Shown: piece by piece, positions 24,734-35,198 of the stretch
Numbering within the stretch: position 1 is the stretch's first letter
How the letters are laid out: every line of letters starts with the position of its first letter
Source of the DNA: Gammaproteobacteria bacterium
Lineage (GTDB): Bacteria > Pseudomonadota > Gammaproteobacteria > SZUA-140
Assembly (NCBI GenBank): GCA_021648525.1
Contig: JAKISP010000002.1
Coordinates: forward strand, 1-64,000
Reading direction: 5' to 3'
DNA: 64,000 bases
Translations under genes and position numbers: made by a program
Notes under the pieces: generated by a model
Database searches by the model: none
What the model was told of the DNA's origin: nothing
The model's input: only the letters and a program-made list of their open reading frames with translations

Positions 24734-25195
24734 TCACGTCATAGGATGGCTATGCAAATGCGGCACCCCATGACCATTATGCCCTTCCTCTGTGATATCA
24801 ACAGGAATCATTCCAAGCTTACCATGCCGGACACCACGTTCAGCCATAATTGTGCTCGCAAACTCACGAACATCTTTCACTGCCCCCCGTAATACGGCGA
24901 TTTCTAAGCAGTTATCGTGATCAAGGTGAATATGCGTATTAGTAACACTCAATTCATGACTATGATGATGAGCGCGCGTAATTCGGCTCGATAGCTCCCA
25001 CTCGTGATGATTGTATACGTAGCTCAGCGTCGCCACACAGTGGCCATCTTCCCACTTTTTCAAACGCTCATTTTCAAGGCGCTCACGAATAAGATCCCGC
25101 ATCGCTTCAGAGCGATTGGTATACCCATGACCATTGATGAATTCATCAAATTGCCCGGCAAGCCCGGACTCCAGAGACATTGTGATTCGTTCCAT
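24734..25195 (-). CDS. nikR: Nickel-responsive transcriptional regulator
   Basis: NikR is a tetrameric ribbon-helix-helix repressor that binds DNA when loaded with Ni(II). The 153-residue protein has the RHH domain at 1-50 (ITMSLESGLAGQFDEF, NRSEAMRDLIRERL) and the ACT-like metal domain at 60-135, with the nickel ligands visible in HHHSHE near 76-80, THIHLDHDNC near 87-95 and the conserved ELAVLRG-type block (EIAVLRG). The His-rich C-terminus (HNGHGVPHLHSHP) is longer than usual. No nickel transporter or hydrogenase gene lies in the window, so its targets are elsewhere. Confidence 0.95.
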   Translation of the reverse strand: MERITMSLESGLAGQFDEFINGHGYTNRSEAMRDLIRERLENERLKKWEDGHCVATLSYVYNHHEWELSSRITRAHHHSHELSVTNTHIHLDHDNCLEIAVLRGAVKDVREFASTIMAERGVRHGKLGMIPVDITEEGHNGHGVPHLHSHPMT

Positions 25196-25338
25196 CGTTC
25201 AACCCTCCATGGTTGTTATGACACATTGAAAATATCGACACAGTACGTACGATCATTAACTTAAAATTATGACGCGCGCCATCCAGCATAAATATAAAAT
25301 AAATACAATTTCACAATAAATCCTTATAAATCAAATAA

Positions 25339-25374
25339 AAAAGCCCAGATGATCATCTCATCCAGGCTTTTTTA
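25339..25374. terminator. Terminator downstream of moaE
   Basis: AAAGCCcAGATGA, loop, TCATCcAGGCTTTTTTT forms a good stem, with A and T runs on opposite sides. It can terminate the moaACDE transcript on the minus strand; no plus-strand gene ends here. Confidence 0.8.
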
Positions 25375-25404
25375 TTAAGAAGACTTAACTCCATTAATAG
25401 CAGA

Positions 25405-25875
25405 TCATGCCAATTTTTCTCGACTTTCAGCAACACCAGGATCTTTTGAGTTATGCTCCACCCAGATTTTTTTGCCTTCAGTTGTCACTTCACACTTCCA
25501 AAAGGGGGCTCGTTCTTTTAAATAGTTAATCACATAACGACAGGCATCAAACGCGGATGCACGATGAGCTGACCACACCGCTACCAGCACAATAGGGTCC
25601 GACGGGTACATATCACCCACACGGTGAACCACCAGCACATCCATCACATCCCAGCCATCCATCGCTTCCTGACAAACAGCCTCGATATGCTTTTCAGTCA
25701 TCCCAGGGTAGTGATCCAGATTCATTGCTGTGACGTCTTCACCATCATTAAAATCACGCATCGTACCCACAAAACTGACCACACCGCCATGCTTCCCTGA
25801 CTCAAGTACCTTATCTTCGTGGTGTTTGATCTCTTTATATGGGTCAAGCACATCGTGCTGAACAACGACTTTCAT
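25405..25875 (-). CDS. moaE: Molybdopterin synthase catalytic subunit
   Basis: MoaE forms the large subunit of molybdopterin synthase and converts cyclic pyranopterin monophosphate to molybdopterin with sulfur from MoaD. The 156-residue protein has GGVVSFVGTMRDFN near residue 31, LDHYPGMTEKHI near 54, VVHRVGDMYPSD near 82, WSAHRASAFDACRYVINYLKERAPFWKCE near 100-128 with the catalytic Lys residues. It is the last gene of the moaA-C-D-E row and lies three bases after moaD, as is usual for the interacting pair. Confidence 0.96.
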   Translation of the reverse strand: MKVVVQHDVLDPYKEIKHHEDKVLESGKHGGVVSFVGTMRDFNDGEDVTAMNLDHYPGMTEKHIEAVCQEAMDGWDVMDVLVVHRVGDMYPSDPIVLVAVWSAHRASAFDACRYVINYLKERAPFWKCEVTTEGKKIWVEHNSKDPGVAESREKLA

Positions 25876-25878
25876 CGC

Positions 25879-26109
25879 TTAGCCTCCAGTCACTGGTGGA
25901 AAAAAGGCCACTTCATCGCCATTCTTCAACGCCTGACTCAAATCGGTATATTCTTTATTTACTGCCACCAGAATATTACCAGGCATCGGCTCAGAAGAGA
26001 CCTGACGCCATACATCAGAGACAGTCGCCTCGCCCTCTAACGTCACTTTATCGCTGGTTCGACCCATGCGCTCACGCAAACTAGCAAAAAATTTTACGTC
26101 GATTTCCAT
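25879..26109 (-). CDS. moaD: Molybdopterin synthase sulfur-carrier subunit
   Basis: MoaD is a ubiquitin-fold sulfur carrier whose C-terminal Gly-Gly is adenylated by MoeB and thiocarboxylated. This 76-residue protein ends EVAFFPPVTGG, the exact family ending, and has the usual FFASLRERMGR start. A MoeB-like adenylyltransferase gene lies on the opposite strand at 29310, so both partners are in the window. Confidence 0.96.
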   Translation of the reverse strand: MEIDVKFFASLRERMGRTSDKVTLEGEATVSDVWRQVSSEPMPGNILVAVNKEYTDLSQALKNGDEVAFFPPVTGG

Positions 26110-26159
26110 AACTGCCTCTTAAACAAATAGTCTATTCAAATCAAAAAACTGGATGCAAT

Positions 26160-26639
26160 TTAACTACGACGCCACGAGCCTGACTTACCACCTGACTTCG
26201 AAAGCAAACCAACATCGGTAATCATCATGCCGCGATCTACCGCTTTACACATATCATAAATCGTCAAAAGTGCGACCTGTACTGCTGTCAAAGTTTCCAT
26301 TTCAACACCGGTATTGCCTTTACAACGCACAACTGCTTTACAGTAAACAGAGTTATTATCTGGTTCTGCTGTCAACTCAACATCAACAGCGGTAATCATA
26401 ATCGGATGACATAGTGGCACGAGATCCGGTGTTTTTTTCGCTCCCATAATGCCAGCAACACGCGCGATTCCTAGCACATCACCTTTTTTATGGTCGCCCG
26501 CCATAATTTTCTCAAGCGTTGCAGGCTCCATAAAGATACGCCCTTCAGCCACACCCTCACGCACCGTAATATCCTTTGCGCCCACATCCACCATATGCGC
26601 CTCACCGGCAGCATTAAAATGCGTTAGTACATCACCCAT
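26160..26639 (-). CDS. moaC: Cyclic pyranopterin monophosphate synthase
   Basis: MoaC acts with MoaA to make cyclic pyranopterin monophosphate from GTP. The 159 residues cover [18 protein letters not shown] at the N-terminus, [19 protein letters not shown] near 52 (catalytic Lys), LIPLCHPI-type PLCHPIMIT near 75, the [28 protein letters not shown] block near 110-137 and KSGGKSG at the end. It is cotranscribed with moaA (59 bases upstream) and moaD. Confidence 0.96.
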   Translation of the reverse strand: MGDVLTHFNAAGEAHMVDVGAKDITVREGVAEGRIFMEPATLEKIMAGDHKKGDVLGIARVAGIMGAKKTPDLVPLCHPIMITAVDVELTAEPDNNSVYCKAVVRCKGNTGVEMETLTAVQVALLTIYDMCKAVDRGMMITDVGLLSKSGGKSGSWRRS

Positions 26640-26698
26640 AATTATTCTCTCTGAAAATATTGATTAATATATCGAAAAAAGAGCGGCATCAAAGTATA

Positions 26699-27805
26699 TT
26701 AGCCGCCAATCTGCGTCATACTGGTACGACCTTTGCCAATATCAGCGACATTGATCTTCTTCTCAGTAGATTTTTTCTTGGCCTCAAAACCGTCGCGATG
26801 CTTCTCATCAAACGCCTTACGAAAAACACCAACAACATCTTCTTCGGTGCAGCCATCCTTACGCAATAACGCCTTCAAATCAAATTCATCATCAGAATAG
26901 AGGCAATTACGAATTTGCCCATCAGAAGTCACGCGAATACGAGAACAGTTGCCACACAGGCTTCGTGTAAATGCCGGAATGACCGCGATCTTACCCTCAT
27001 AGCCAGGGGCCTGAAAAATATGGTGCTCGGTACGGGTACCAGAGGCGGTTTTAATACCGGGATAGAACTTCTCAATCTGATCAACTAGATTTGCGGCGCT
27101 GGCAAAGTGCTCACCCGTCTCCCACATCTGATGCGCATCAAACGGCATAAATTCGATAAAACGCACGGTTACTCGCTGGTCCTTGGTCATCTCACAGAAA
27201 TCATGCAGCTCATCTTCATTAAAACCGCGCATCAATACAACATTAACCTTCACGGTTTTAAAACCAACATCCAGCGCACACTGGATACTCTCCAGCACCT
27301 TATCCAATCCAGGGCGGCGCGTAATGCTCTCAAATTTTTCTTCGTCCAAAGAATCAAGACTAATATTAACTCCAGTCAAACCCGCCTTTAAGAGATCCTC
27401 TGCATATTTGGGGAATAGCAGTCCATTGGTGGTCAGGTGCACAGCCTTCACGCCCGGCGTATTCGCGGTATTAGTCACAATTTCGATAATATCTTTACGC
27501 ACCAACGGCTCACCGCCAGTAAAACGAACCTTGCGAACGCCCATTTTAGCAAGCGTCTCAACCGTGCGCTGAATTTCCGGCCCGGTTAACACTGCATTTT
27601 GGTCGGGGAAATCGACACCTTCTTCCGGCATGCAATAAGTGCAGCGCAGATTACACTTCTCTGTTACCGCGATCCTGACATAGTCAAAAACACGCCCAAA
27701 ACGGTCTTCTAAAGGAGGTAGCTCGGAAGTGACCGAAGCCGTTGAAACGGCACCCGACGAGGATTCGCTATGTGATTTTTTACGGTGTAACGATTTATCC
27801 AACAC
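26699..27805 (-). CDS. moaA: GTP 3',8-cyclase (radical SAM)
   Basis: MoaA rearranges GTP to 3',8-cyclo-GTP. Visible are the radical-SAM cluster CNLRCTYC, the GGEP block (RFTGGEPLVRKD), NVSLDSL-type INISLDSL near 145, the C-terminal cluster Cys residues in LCGNCSRIRVTSDGQIRNCLY, and a GG end (TQIGG). I choose GTG at 27805, behind GGGGAG, giving 368 residues. An in-frame ATG at 27868 lies inside a regulatory palindrome and has no ribosome site. Even so the N-terminus carries about 30 extra Ser/Lys-rich residues before the usual LEDRFGRVFDY, and a Lys-rich segment near the C-terminus (KKKSTEKK) is also unusual. Confidence 0.94.
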   Translation of the reverse strand: MLDKSLHRKKSHSESSSGAVSTASVTSELPPLEDRFGRVFDYVRIAVTEKCNLRCTYCMPEEGVDFPDQNAVLTGPEIQRTVETLAKMGVRKVRFTGGEPLVRKDIIEIVTNTANTPGVKAVHLTTNGLLFPKYAEDLLKAGLTGVNISLDSLDEEKFESITRRPGLDKVLESIQCALDVGFKTVKVNVVLMRGFNEDELHDFCEMTKDQRVTVRFIEFMPFDAHQMWETGEHFASAANLVDQIEKFYPGIKTASGTRTEHHIFQAPGYEGKIAVIPAFTRSLCGNCSRIRVTSDGQIRNCLYSDDEFDLKALLRKDGCTEEDVVGVFRKAFDEKHRDGFEAKKKSTEKKINVADIGKGRTSMTQIGG

Positions 27806-27857
27806 GTCAATATTCTCCCCAAATACTACAACTGCTGCCGAACCATACAGACCAATT

Positions 27858-27882
27858 AACCCGACCATTCTAGTCGGATATG
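27858..27882 (-). promoter_or_regulatory. IscR type 1-like palindrome upstream of moaA
   Basis: On the minus strand ATATCCGACTAGAATGG followed by TCGGGTTA matches about 20 of 25 positions of the IscR type 1 consensus (ATASYYGACTRWWWYAGTCRRSTAT), including the full CCGACT...GTCGG core. It lies some 55 bases before the chosen moaA start. IscR is an Fe-S-cluster-sensing Rrf2 regulator and MoaA is a double 4Fe-4S enzyme, so the link is sensible. Which Rrf2 protein binds it is unknown. Confidence 0.55.
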
Positions 27883-28360
27883 CGCCAATTTACCACTATC
27901 CGTTAACTACTCTGCTCAATTCGATACTAAGCGTGATGTTTTTTCAGCACACCACAAATATACAAAGCGCGGCAACGTTTTTGAGAAAATCCATTTAGCT
28001 TTAATTAAAATGAAAAATAGTAGCCGAAACAAAGCTCAGCGGCCATTCAATTAGCAAGGGACAATACCAGACATCTCTGCACAGCCCAAAATACTAGCAT
28101 GAAAAACACGCCAGATTCCAACACATATATCGTCCTGCCCTAAGCAAACCTTTAATTAGTATAGAGAAAAGGCCTGTTTAGGGGTCGCCAGCAACATTCT
28201 CGATTAACCATAATTATCAGCCATTTAGCACAGACATTGCTGTGTGCCCAGTCACATTATGAACTTAATTCTAACGTCGAGCACTGCAACTAAACTGTTT
28301 TCCATGCTATCTTCAGACAATAAAAGTCCCGATAAGCAACGGATAGATAACTCAAAAATT
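27883..28360. other. Divergent intergenic region between moaA and the Kelch gene
   Basis: Apart from the palindrome at its left edge I see no gene, terminator or recognised riboswitch in this AT-rich stretch. It should contain the promoters of both divergent units. The Kelch frame is open from 28244, so the right part may be coding if an upstream start is used. Confidence 0.4.
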
Positions 28361-29293
28361 ATGAACGACATTAAATACCATCAAGGAAAGTGGGCCAGCA
28401 AACCGGCCATGGAAATTGCCCGTTCGCACGGCCCAACGGCTGCCTATAATGGCAAAATTTACGTCTTTGGCGGTGGGGGGCCTGATTTTAAAAGCCTGAA
28501 CTCCACCACCATTTATGATCCAACCCAGGACAGCTGGTCAGCGGGCAGCGAGATGCCAACCCTGCGCTCAGGTGCAATCGCGACCACCGTAGGTGACGCT
28601 ATCTATATTATTGGTGGTGGCTTTAAAAAACCCGATGGCAACTTCCAGTTCCTGCGCACCACCGAGATCTACTATCCGAAAACCGATAGCTGGGAAGCTG
28701 GGTCGGACATGTACCAGCCACACGACTACCCCGCCGGTGCACTGTATGACAATCATATTTATATCCTGGGTGGCCACCACCCTGATGCAACACTCTCTGG
28801 CCCCAAGACCGATCCAGGCTTTGATTTCTGTGAGCGCCTCAACCTCGCAACCGGCAAATGGGAAGAGCTCAAGCCACTGCCAACTCCTCGTTTTGCGCTC
28901 GATGCAGTGGTGATGGATCAAAAAATCCTCACCATGGGCGGCGTCGCCTTCACCCCCGAGGGCTTCAACAACTTTGACCACATCGAAGCCTTTGACCCCG
29001 CCAGCGGCAAATGGAGCCTCGACAGCCTCAAACTGCCGTGGACGGCCGCTGGACTGGGTTCGATCATGATTGACGACACCCCATTTATCTTTGGTGGTTA
29101 CAGCGGCGACGGCATCTGCGACCATGCAGCCTGCTATGATAAAACCAGCAAAACCTGGAATCTGCTGCCACCGATGCCCGCACCACTCGCAGCGATGGGC
29201 GTGGCACACATCGACCGCACCATTTACTTAGTCGGAGGCTGGGCGGACGATGGGCGCACCCCTCTCAACAATGTCGTTGCCTACACCTATTAA
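28361..29293 (+). CDS. Kelch-repeat protein
   Basis: From ATG 28361 this is a 310-residue protein built of about six Kelch blades, each with the GG-x(6)-Y-x(5)-W pattern: IYVFGGGG...DPTQDSW, IYIIGGGF...PKTDSWEAGS, IYILGGHH...LATGKWEEL, KILTMGG...PASGKW, TPFIFGGYS...KTSKTWNLLP, IYLVGGWA. A six-bladed propeller is expected. The frame is open to 28244 (GTG) but no ribosome site marks any start and the extra residues resemble no signal peptide, so the start is uncertain. It is followed by the MoeB-like gene 16 bases later, perhaps in one transcript. Confidence 0.85.
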   Translation: MNDIKYHQGKWASKPAMEIARSHGPTAAYNGKIYVFGGGGPDFKSLNSTTIYDPTQDSWSAGSEMPTLRSGAIATTVGDAIYIIGGGFKKPDGNFQFLRTTEIYYPKTDSWEAGSDMYQPHDYPAGALYDNHIYILGGHHPDATLSGPKTDPGFDFCERLNLATGKWEELKPLPTPRFALDAVVMDQKILTMGGVAFTPEGFNNFDHIEAFDPASGKWSLDSLKLPWTAAGLGSIMIDDTPFIFGGYSGDGICDHAACYDKTSKTWNLLPPMPAPLAAMGVAHIDRTIYLVGGWADDGRTPLNNVVAYTY

Positions 29294-29309
29294 CCACCAT
29301 AATCATAGT

Positions 29310-30071
29310 ATGGACGACCAGCAACTTGAACGCTACAGCCGCCATATTCTGCTGCCCGAGATCGACATTGCGGGACAGACGCGACTACTTCAATCAAAGG
29401 TTCTCCTGATCGGTGCGGGTGGGCTTGGCTCACCCGCCGCAATCTACCTTGCCAGCAGCGGCATCGGGCAGATCACTATCTGCGACGATGACGACGTTGA
29501 CCTCAGCAACCTACAGCGCCAGATCGCCCATAACAGCGAGCGTATCGGACAAAACAAAGCCGACTCAGCACAAATAGCACTGTACGCAATCAACCCAGAA
29601 ACTACCGTCACTCCCATAAAACAACGCTTAAAAGGCAATATGCTGCTGTCTGCCGTCAGCGATGCCGATATCGTACTTGATGCCAGTGACAATTTCCCCA
29701 CCCGCTTTAAGCTCAACGATGCCTGCGTTAAAACGCACACCCCGCTAGTCTCTGGCGCTGCGATTCGATTCTCAGGGCAGATCTGTGTGTTTCGCAACGA
29801 TGACAGCAACACCCCCTGCTACCGCTGCCTGTTTGATGAATCCACCATCGCAGACAAAGAGAATTGCGCCCAAAGCGGTGTTTTCGCCCCGCTCACCGGC
29901 ATTATCGGCAGCATGATGGCCGCTGAGACACTCAAACTACTGGTGCCATTTGGCAAACCACTCGACAGCCGGCTGCTCACCCTGAACGCTGCAACCATGG
30001 AATGGCGCAGCCTAAAACTGCAAAAAGACCCCGCTTGTCCAGCCTGCGTGAACAGTGCCCAAAACGGCTAA
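29310..30071 (+). CDS. moeB: MoeB/ThiF-type adenylyltransferase
   Basis: E1-like enzymes of this group adenylate the Gly-Gly end of MoaD or ThiS. From ATG 29310 (MDDQQLERYSRHILLPEID, the standard start) the product has 253 residues. It shows LLIGAGGLGSPAAIYLASSG near 30, DDDDVDLSNLQRQIAH near 55, DASDNFPTRFKLNDAC near 120, CYRCLF near 165 and CPAC near 243 (zinc ligands). An open frame continues 20 codons upstream into the Kelch gene but is unlikely to be used. With the moa operon 1.5 kb away, a MoeB role is more likely than ThiF; the two are hard to separate by sequence. Confidence 0.9.
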   Translation: MDDQQLERYSRHILLPEIDIAGQTRLLQSKVLLIGAGGLGSPAAIYLASSGIGQITICDDDDVDLSNLQRQIAHNSERIGQNKADSAQIALYAINPETTVTPIKQRLKGNMLLSAVSDADIVLDASDNFPTRFKLNDACVKTHTPLVSGAAIRFSGQICVFRNDDSNTPCYRCLFDESTIADKENCAQSGVFAPLTGIIGSMMAAETLKLLVPFGKPLDSRLLTLNAATMEWRSLKLQKDPACPACVNSAQNG

Positions 30072-30211
30072 AGATCCACCAATAGCACCCGAAAACCTAA
30101 AGCCAGGCCGCAGATCCGCATTCCCGTGCTTTACAAGCCCCCGGCCCAGAGGTTAGAATTCGCGGTTCGTTGTTTTAGGCTAAAACCATACCATTATAAA
30201 GAGGAAAGTAA

Positions 30212-30430
30212 ATGCCTGCTGTTCGTTTGAGAGAAAATGAGCCTTTCGAAGTGGCTGTACGTCGCTTCAAGCGCATCTGTGAAAAAACCGGGATCATCTC
30301 TGAAGTTCGTCGTCGCGAATTCTACGAAAAGCCTACCGCTGTGCGTAAACGCAAAGCTGCTGCTGCCGTTAAGAGACAACAGAAGAAGACCTATAGCGAA
30401 AAAATGCGCACCGTTCGTGCACCTTACTAA
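30212..30430 (+). CDS. rpsU: 30S ribosomal protein bS21
   Basis: This 72-residue, very basic protein begins [21 protein letters not shown] and ends in Arg/Lys-rich [15 protein letters not shown]. Length and sequence are typical of proteobacterial bS21, which assists mRNA start-site pairing on the 30S subunit. A GAGGAAAG ribosome site stands eight bases before the ATG. It opens the rpsU-yqeY-dnaG-rpoD block, an arrangement common in Proteobacteria, and its product level is normally far above that of DnaG. Confidence 0.98.
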   Translation: MPAVRLRENEPFEVAVRRFKRICEKTGIISEVRRREFYEKPTAVRKRKAAAAVKRQQKKTYSEKMRTVRAPY

Positions 30431-30463
30431 ATAGCACTTATACATAGAGTAAGAACCACCACG

Positions 30464-30916
30464 ATGGATAGCACGCTAACACAGCGACTCACCGATGACA
30501 TGAAGACCGCCATGCGCAGCAAAGACGCGCAGCGGCTGGGTGTCATTCGTTTGATCCGCGCTGCGATTAAGCAGCGTGAAATCGACGAGCGCATTGAGCT
30601 GGATGACAATCAGGTGCTCGCCATTCTCGACAAGATGAACAAACAACGTCGCGACTCCATCGAACAATACACCAGAGGCGACCGCCCAGATCTCGCCGAG
30701 ATTGAACGCGCCGAGATCAAAGTCATCAAAGACTACTTGCCGCCTGCACTCAGTGAAACAGAGCTTGAAACAATGATCAGTGATGCCATTGCCAGTAGCG
30801 GTGCCAGCTCACCCAGGGATATGGGCAAAGTGATCGGCCTGTTAAAAGGTAAACTGCAGGGTCGTGCCGACATGGGTGCCGTCAGCGGACAGATCAAAGC
30901 CAAGCTTGGCGCATAA
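30464..30916 (+). CDS. GatB/YqeY domain-containing protein
   Basis: This 150-residue soluble protein of the YqeY family shares the tRNA-binding helical domain found at the C-terminus of GatB. Family features are DMKTAMRSKDAQRLGVIRLIRAAIKQREID near residue 12, LAILDKMNKQRRDSIEQY near 50, EIKVIKDYLPPALSETE near 83 and the DMGKVIGLLKGKLQGRADMGAVSG end. It likely acts on tRNA or translation, but its exact role is not established. It lies between rpsU and dnaG, the usual place in many Gammaproteobacteria. Confidence 0.95.
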   Translation: MDSTLTQRLTDDMKTAMRSKDAQRLGVIRLIRAAIKQREIDERIELDDNQVLAILDKMNKQRRDSIEQYTRGDRPDLAEIERAEIKVIKDYLPPALSETELETMISDAIASSGASSPRDMGKVIGLLKGKLQGRADMGAVSGQIKAKLGA

Positions 30917-31008
30917 AGCCTCATCCATCCCCCTGACACACCGCCGACAAATGGCAGTGCTGACAAACACTTAGACAGATAATCACGCGATACCCAAGGG
31001 GGCACACC

Positions 31009-32784
31009 GTAGCTGGCAAAATTCCACAGCAATTCATCGATAAACTGCTTGCACGCGTCGATATCGTCGATCTGATCGACGCCTCCGTGCCGTTAAAAAA
31101 AACCGGCCGTAATCACAGTGCCTGCTGCCCATTCCACGACGAAAAGACCCCCTCCTTCACCGTCAGTCAGGACAAACAGTTCTACCACTGCTTCGGCTGT
31201 GGTGCGCACGGCACCGCGATCAGTTTTTTGATGGAATATGAGCGCCTCGATTTTCTCGACGCAGTACGCGACCTCGCCGCCCACGTCGGGATGGAAATCC
31301 CACAGGGCAGCTACTCTGCCAGCAGTGCACAAAGCAACAGTAAGCCACTCTACGAGCTGATGCAGCAGGTCTCCAGTTTCTACCGTCAACAGCTCAAAGA
31401 ACACCCCAGGGGCAGCGAGGCGATCAACTACCTCAAGGCACGCAGTGTAAGTGGAGAAACAGCGGCGGAATTTGGCGTCGGCTACGCCCCGCCCGGCTGG
31501 GACACCCTGCAAAAGCACTTCGGTAACGATAATACCCAACCACTCGCCACCACCGGCATGCTAATCAAAAAAGAGAGCGGCGGTCACTACGACCGCTTTC
31601 GCGAACGCATCATGTTTCCAATCCGCGACTCACGTGGGCGCATCATCGGTTTTGGTGGCCGCGTTCTGGGCGACGATACCCCCAAATACCTCAACTCACC
31701 CGAAACCCCACTCTTCCACAAAGGCCAGGCACTTTACGGCCTGTTTGAGGCACGGCAAGCTAATCGTAATATCCAGCGCCTGCTGATCGTCGAGGGCTAC
31801 ATGGATGTAGTGATGCTGGCACAACACAACATCCGCTATGCCGTCGCCACCCTCGGCACCGCCACCACCATCGAACATTTAGAGCTGATGTTCCGCACCA
31901 CCAGCGAGGTCATCTTCTGCTTCGATGGCGACCGCGCCGGACGAGAGGCCGCCAATCGCGCCCTGGAAAACACCCTGCCCGCGATGCAAGCAGGTCGACA
32001 AGCACGCTTCCTCTTCCTGCCCGACGGCGAAGACCCTGACTCACTGGTGCAAAAAGAGGGCAAAGTAGCGCTCGAAGCACGCATTGATGCGGCCGCACCA
32101 CTCTCCACCTATCTCTACGAGCACCTCGCCAGGCAAGTCGACATGAGCAGCATCGACGGTCAGGCACGCCTGGTTGAGCTGGCACGACCCCACCTTAACA
32201 AACTACCAGCAGGCGTCTTCAAACACATGATGGTGACTCGCCTGGCGGAGATCACCCGCATGGAAGAGCGCAGCCTGAGTCGCTTGCTGGGCAACAACAA
32301 GCCCATTACCGCAAGCGCCCCGCCATCACACAACCAGAGACCGCTCGGCAATAAACAAGACAAGCAGCCATCACTGGTGCGCCAGGCAATCACACTACTA
32401 CTTAACACCCCGTCACTAGGACAACTTGAAACAGAGCCACAGCGCTTCGCCTCACTCAATGCGCCCGGCATCACACTTTTAATCGAATTACTTGAAATGT
32501 TGAGAACTAGCCCACATCTCACTACTGGCGCGGTGCTGGAGCGCTGGCGCGAGCGAGAAGAAGGTCGCTATCTAGCCAAACTAGTACAACAGGAAAACCT
32601 GGTCGACAGCGATCAGGAAGAGATATTTAGCAGCTTGCTGCAACAGCTTTACCGGCGACACGTTATCCAGCGTAAAGACATCCTTTGCAATACACAGGAG
32701 CTGACTCAACCTGAAAAAGAAGAGCTACAGCAACTATATAAATATTTAAACGAAAACCCAGCTACACGCGGCGGGGTTAAGTAA
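31009..32784 (+). CDS. dnaG: DNA primase, start codon apparently non-canonical
   Basis: DnaG makes the RNA primers for replication. The 591-residue reading has the zinc finger CCPFHDEKTPSF...FHCFGCG-type (HCFGCGAHG), the RNA-polymerase basic motif LYGLFEAR, the TOPRIM block LLIVEGYMDVVMLAQ and FCFDGDRAGREAA, and a C-terminal helicase-binding domain. The conserved N-terminus AGKIPQQFIDKLLARVDIVD is encoded in frame, yet the codon where Met belongs is GTA (31009-31011), seven bases after AAGGGGG. No ATG, GTG or TTG exists in frame between the stop at 30961 and GTG 31087, which would remove 26 conserved residues. See findings. Confidence 0.93.
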   Translation, partial: VAGKIPQQFIDKLLARVDIVDLIDASVPLKKTGRNHSACCPFHDEKTPSFTVSQDKQFYHCFGCGAHGTAISFLMEYERLDFLDAVRDLAAHVGMEIPQGSYSASSAQSNSKPLYELMQQVSSFYRQQLKEHPRGSEAINYLKARSVSGETAAEFGVGYAPPGWDTLQKHFGNDNTQPLATTGMLIKKESGGHYDRFRERIMFPIRDSRGRIIGFGGRVLGDDTPKYLNSPETPLFHKGQALYGLFEARQANRNIQRLLIVEGYMDVVMLAQHNIRYAVATLGTATTIEHLELMFRTTSEVIFCFDGDRAGREAANRALENTLPAMQAGRQARFLFLPDGEDPDSLVQKEGKVALEARIDAAAPLSTYLYEHLARQVDMSSIDGQARLVELARPHLNKLPAGVFKHMMVTRLAEITRMEERSLSRLLGNNKPITASAPPSHNQRPLGNKQDKQPSLVRQAITLLLNTPSLGQLETEPQRFASLNAPGITLLIELLEMLRTSPHLTTGAVLERWREREEGRYLAKLVQQENLVDSDQEEIFSSLLQQLYRRHVIQRKDILCNTQELTQPEKEELQQLYKYLNENPATRGGVK

Positions 32785-32899
32785 CCAAAAATAGCGCTAA
32801 AAGCAAGCTCACGGGGTTCTCAGACCCTACCAAAATAGTATAGAATAGCGGGCTATTTTTTGCTCACGCATATTGTTATGTAAGGAAGGCTCACGCCAC

Positions 32900-34705
<1,806 letters not shown>

Positions 34706-34728
34706 CCACTAGCCGCAACAAAAACAGC

Positions 34729-34757
34729 AAGGCGAAGCTAACCACTTCGCCTTTTTT
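34729..34757 (+). terminator. Terminator after rpoD
   Basis: AAGGCGAAG, loop, TTCGCCTTTTTT: an eight-base stem with a T run on the plus strand, between rpoD and the downstream tRNA gene. Confidence 0.9.
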
Positions 34758-34832
34758 GCTTTTATAACAAGAGAATGACAAAAATCAGGTGACGTAGCTT
34801 TTAGCAAAACGTTATACTGCACACCGTAATAA

Positions 34833-34909
<77 letters not shown>

Positions 34910-34916
34910 TACATAT

Positions 34917-35198
34917 TCATTCCGCCGAAACACCCTTGTCATCATCACACTTTTCAAGCTCCTGTGACTCTTCCGAAACACGGCGCACTCCAAAGATCAT
35001 CTTAGGCGGTATCCCCATCTCAAGATCAACCCCCGTGATGCGATAGTTCGAACCACGTTGCTTAAGAATCGCATTCACCTTCTCCTGCTTTTTCATCGAC
35101 ATAATAATGGTATCCGCGATCAGTTCATCGCTACTAAACTCCATCGTTTTATCCATTACTTTACCGGAAAGTTCTTTTGCTTTATTAAAAAGGGTCAT
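34917..35198 (-). CDS. Small hypothetical protein
   Basis: This 93-residue soluble protein starts at ATG 35198 (MTLFNKAKELSGKVMDKTMEF), behind GGAG at eight bases; the frame extends three codons further. It has a helical N-terminus, a middle segment (ADTIIMSMKKQEKVNAILKQRG) and a short beta-like part (YRITGVDLEMGIPPKMIFGVRRVSE) before an acidic tail. I do not recognise a family. The good ribosome site and amphipathic pattern suggest a real gene. It stands alone between the tRNA and the deaD leader. Confidence 0.6.
   Translation of the reverse strand: MTLFNKAKELSGKVMDKTMEFSSDELIADTIIMSMKKQEKVNAILKQRGSNYRITGVDLEMGIPPKMIFGVRRVSEESQELEKCDDDKGVSAE

Noticed and set aside
25196-25300. NikR operator upstream of nikR
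   Set aside because: TTATGAC...GCATAA is a weak palindrome and does not match the GTATGA-N16-TCATAC consensus.
27806-27868. Upstream ATG for moaA giving 389 residues
   Set aside because: The ATG lies inside the IscR-like palindrome, lacks a ribosome site, and adds residues not found in MoaA; GTG 27805 has GGGGAG in front.
27883-28243. Molybdenum cofactor riboswitch before moaA
   Set aside because: I could not find the conserved helices of the Moco motif on the minus strand.
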